Shown in pieces: positions 63,090 through 64,000 of a stretch of 64,000 nucleotides of DNA. The DNA is from Streptacidiphilus melanogenes (lineage in GTDB: Bacteria; Actinomycetota; Actinomycetes; Streptomycetales; Streptomycetaceae): assembly GCF_000787835.1 (NCBI RefSeq), contig NZ_BBPP01000009.1, forward strand, positions 1 to 64,000. The letters are read 5' to 3'. The position numbers and the translations under genes were made by a program. The notes under the pieces were generated by a model. The model was not told where the DNA came from, did not search any database, and saw nothing but the letters and a program-made list of their open reading frames with translations. Positions within the stretch are counted from its first letter, which is position 1; the number at the start of each line of letters is the position of its first letter.

Positions 63090-64000
63090 TTGAGCACTGC
63101 TGGCACCGGCGCATCATCGCGGTACCTGGTCCTCGCAGCGATGATCTTCGCTGTCGCGATGACCTTCATCGACCAGACCATCGTGTCGATCGCGGTCCCC
63201 GAGATCCAGCGCGAACTCGGCCTGACCGCGACCGGCGTGCAGTGGGCGGTCAACGCCTACCTGCTGACGCTGGCCGCCTTCTTCGCCTTCGGCGGCAGGC
63301 TGGCCGACACCGTCGGGCACCGCAAGATGGTCGTACTCGGTGTCCTGCTCTTTGCCGGCGCCTCGGCCTGCTGCGGGTTCACGCCCAAGGGCGACTTCGC
63401 GGAGGCCTGGCTCATCACCTTCCGGGCCGTTCAGGGACTCGGCGGAGCGATCATGTTCCCCGCGGCACTCGCCATCGTGGTCCAGAGTTTCGCCCTGCGG
63501 GAACGCGGCCGGGCGCTGGCGCTGTTCTTCGGCATCGCCGGCGGCCTGACGGCCATCGGACCGGTCCTGGGCGGTTACCTGACCCAGTGGACCTGGCGTG
63601 CCATCTTCTGGGTCAACCTGCCGGTGGCGGCGATCGCACTGATCCTCATCGCGGTCTCCAGACCGGAGACCGAAAGCCGGCCCGCCCGAATGGACTACCG
63701 CGGCCTGGCCCTGATCGTCAGCGGGGTCGGCTTGAGCGTGTTCGGCTTCCAGCAGTCCCAGACGTGGGGCTGGTCGAACCCCGCGATCGGCCTGTGCATC
63801 GCCCTGGGCATCCTGCTCCTGGTCGCCTTCGTGCTCGTCGAGAAGCGCACCGCATCGCCGCTCATCCAAGTGGACATCTTCCGGATCCGGGCCTTCGCCG
63901 CGCAGAACCTCGTGCTCGGCATCTCCATGCTCGTCTTCGTCCCGGTGTTCTTCTTCTCCAGTGAGTACGCGCAGATCGCCCTGGGCGACTCCTCCTCGGA
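63090..64000 (+). CDS. MFS DHA2-family drug exporter (C-terminus outside window)
   Basis: About 303 residues are visible. Starting at a TTG at 63090 with GGGAG 7 bases before it (no ATG/GTG in frame nearby). TM1 includes IFAVAMTFIDQTIVSIAVPE, the D-TIVxVAxP motif of 14-TM DHA2 transporters; GVQWAVNAYLLTLAAFFAFG and GGRLADTVGHRKMV are motif A; FRAVQGLGGAIMFPAALAIV and GPVLGGYLTQWTWRAIFWVN (motif C) follow. At least eight membrane segments can be seen. It exports toxic compounds with proton antiport. Divergent from the ferritin-like gene. Confidence 0.93.
   Translation, partial: MSTAGTGASSRYLVLAAMIFAVAMTFIDQTIVSIAVPEIQRELGLTATGVQWAVNAYLLTLAAFFAFGGRLADTVGHRKMVVLGVLLFAGASACCGFTPKGDFAEAWLITFRAVQGLGGAIMFPAALAIVVQSFALRERGRALALFFGIAGGLTAIGPVLGGYLTQWTWRAIFWVNLPVAAIALILIAVSRPETESRPARMDYRGLALIVSGVGLSVFGFQQSQTWGWSNPAIGLCIALGILLLVAFVLVEKRTASPLIQVDIFRIRAFAAQNLVLGISMLVFVPVFFFSSEYAQIALGDSSS

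Noticed and set aside
1-64000. tRNA genes, rRNA, CRISPR arrays, riboswitches
   Set aside because: No cloverleaf with CCA-type arms, no regular short repeats with unique spacers and no conserved riboswitch core were seen by reading; a covariance-model search would be needed to exclude them.

Overview
The window is very GC-rich (about 70% or more), densely coded and full of families typical of Streptomycetaceae: XRE regulators with a DUF5753 effector domain, DUF574 S-adenosylmethionine methyltransferases, WYL and TrmB/LuxR regulators, PAS-GGDEF-EAL proteins and F420-type oxidoreductases. The most likely source is a Streptomyces, Streptacidiphilus or Kitasatospora chromosome. This is judged from sequence character only; there is no rRNA or marker gene in the window.

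Layout. 1-4495 (minus strand) is the edge of a secretion/conjugation-like locus: a degenerate caspase-like protein, a lipoprotein, a secreted PKD-like protein, a SAF-domain membrane protein and a MinD/ParA-like ATPase cut by the window edge. 4920-14993 is ordinary housekeeping and lipid metabolism (MaoC, metallo-beta-lactamase fold, methyltransferase, M23 peptidase, glyoxalase folds, enoyl-CoA hydratase, TesB thioesterase, inositol monophosphatase, Rieske protein, TetR) with one frameshifted acetyltransferase. 15099-18286 holds a divergent WYL regulator/VOC pair and a WhiJ-like XRE cluster. 18420-23363 has a GH15 glucoamylase-like enzyme and a methyltransferase coupled to a c-di-GMP protein. 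23679-27820 is a tight four-gene operon of three GT2 glycosyltransferases and a polysaccharide deacetylase.

27834-33588 contains a self-contained gene for a 45-residue acidic peptide with its own hairpin and terminator, a TetR/NTF2-like pair with two operators, a GH16 lipoprotein, and a 967-residue protein that appears to fuse a phosphoribosyltransferase, a kinase-like region and a HAD phosphatase. 33777-38501 is a four-gene reductive pyrimidine catabolism operon (beta-ureidopropionase, class III aminotransferase, dihydropyrimidinase, F420-type oxidoreductase) without a dihydropyrimidine dehydrogenase. 39149-40748 is an aldolase/decarboxylase-like pair divergent from a MerR regulator with a clear operator.

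40749-45595 is gene-poor and has broken or orphan genes, so it looks like decaying accessory DNA; it includes a very glycine-rich protein. 45596-51024 pairs a TrmB/LuxR regulator with a 1406-residue secreted beta-propeller/sedolisin fusion. 51442-56854 has an orphan ABC ATPase, a TetR/SDR pair with three operators, a pirin, a small membrane-protein pair and a transposase stub. 57041-64000 has small orphan proteins, an orphan barstar, a cupin, a MarR-like regulator divergent from a carbonic anhydrase, a ferritin-like Tat protein and a truncated MFS exporter.

Several start codons have a TANNNT hexamer 6-7 bases upstream and no Shine-Dalgarno, which suggests leaderless transcripts; these were used to choose starts.
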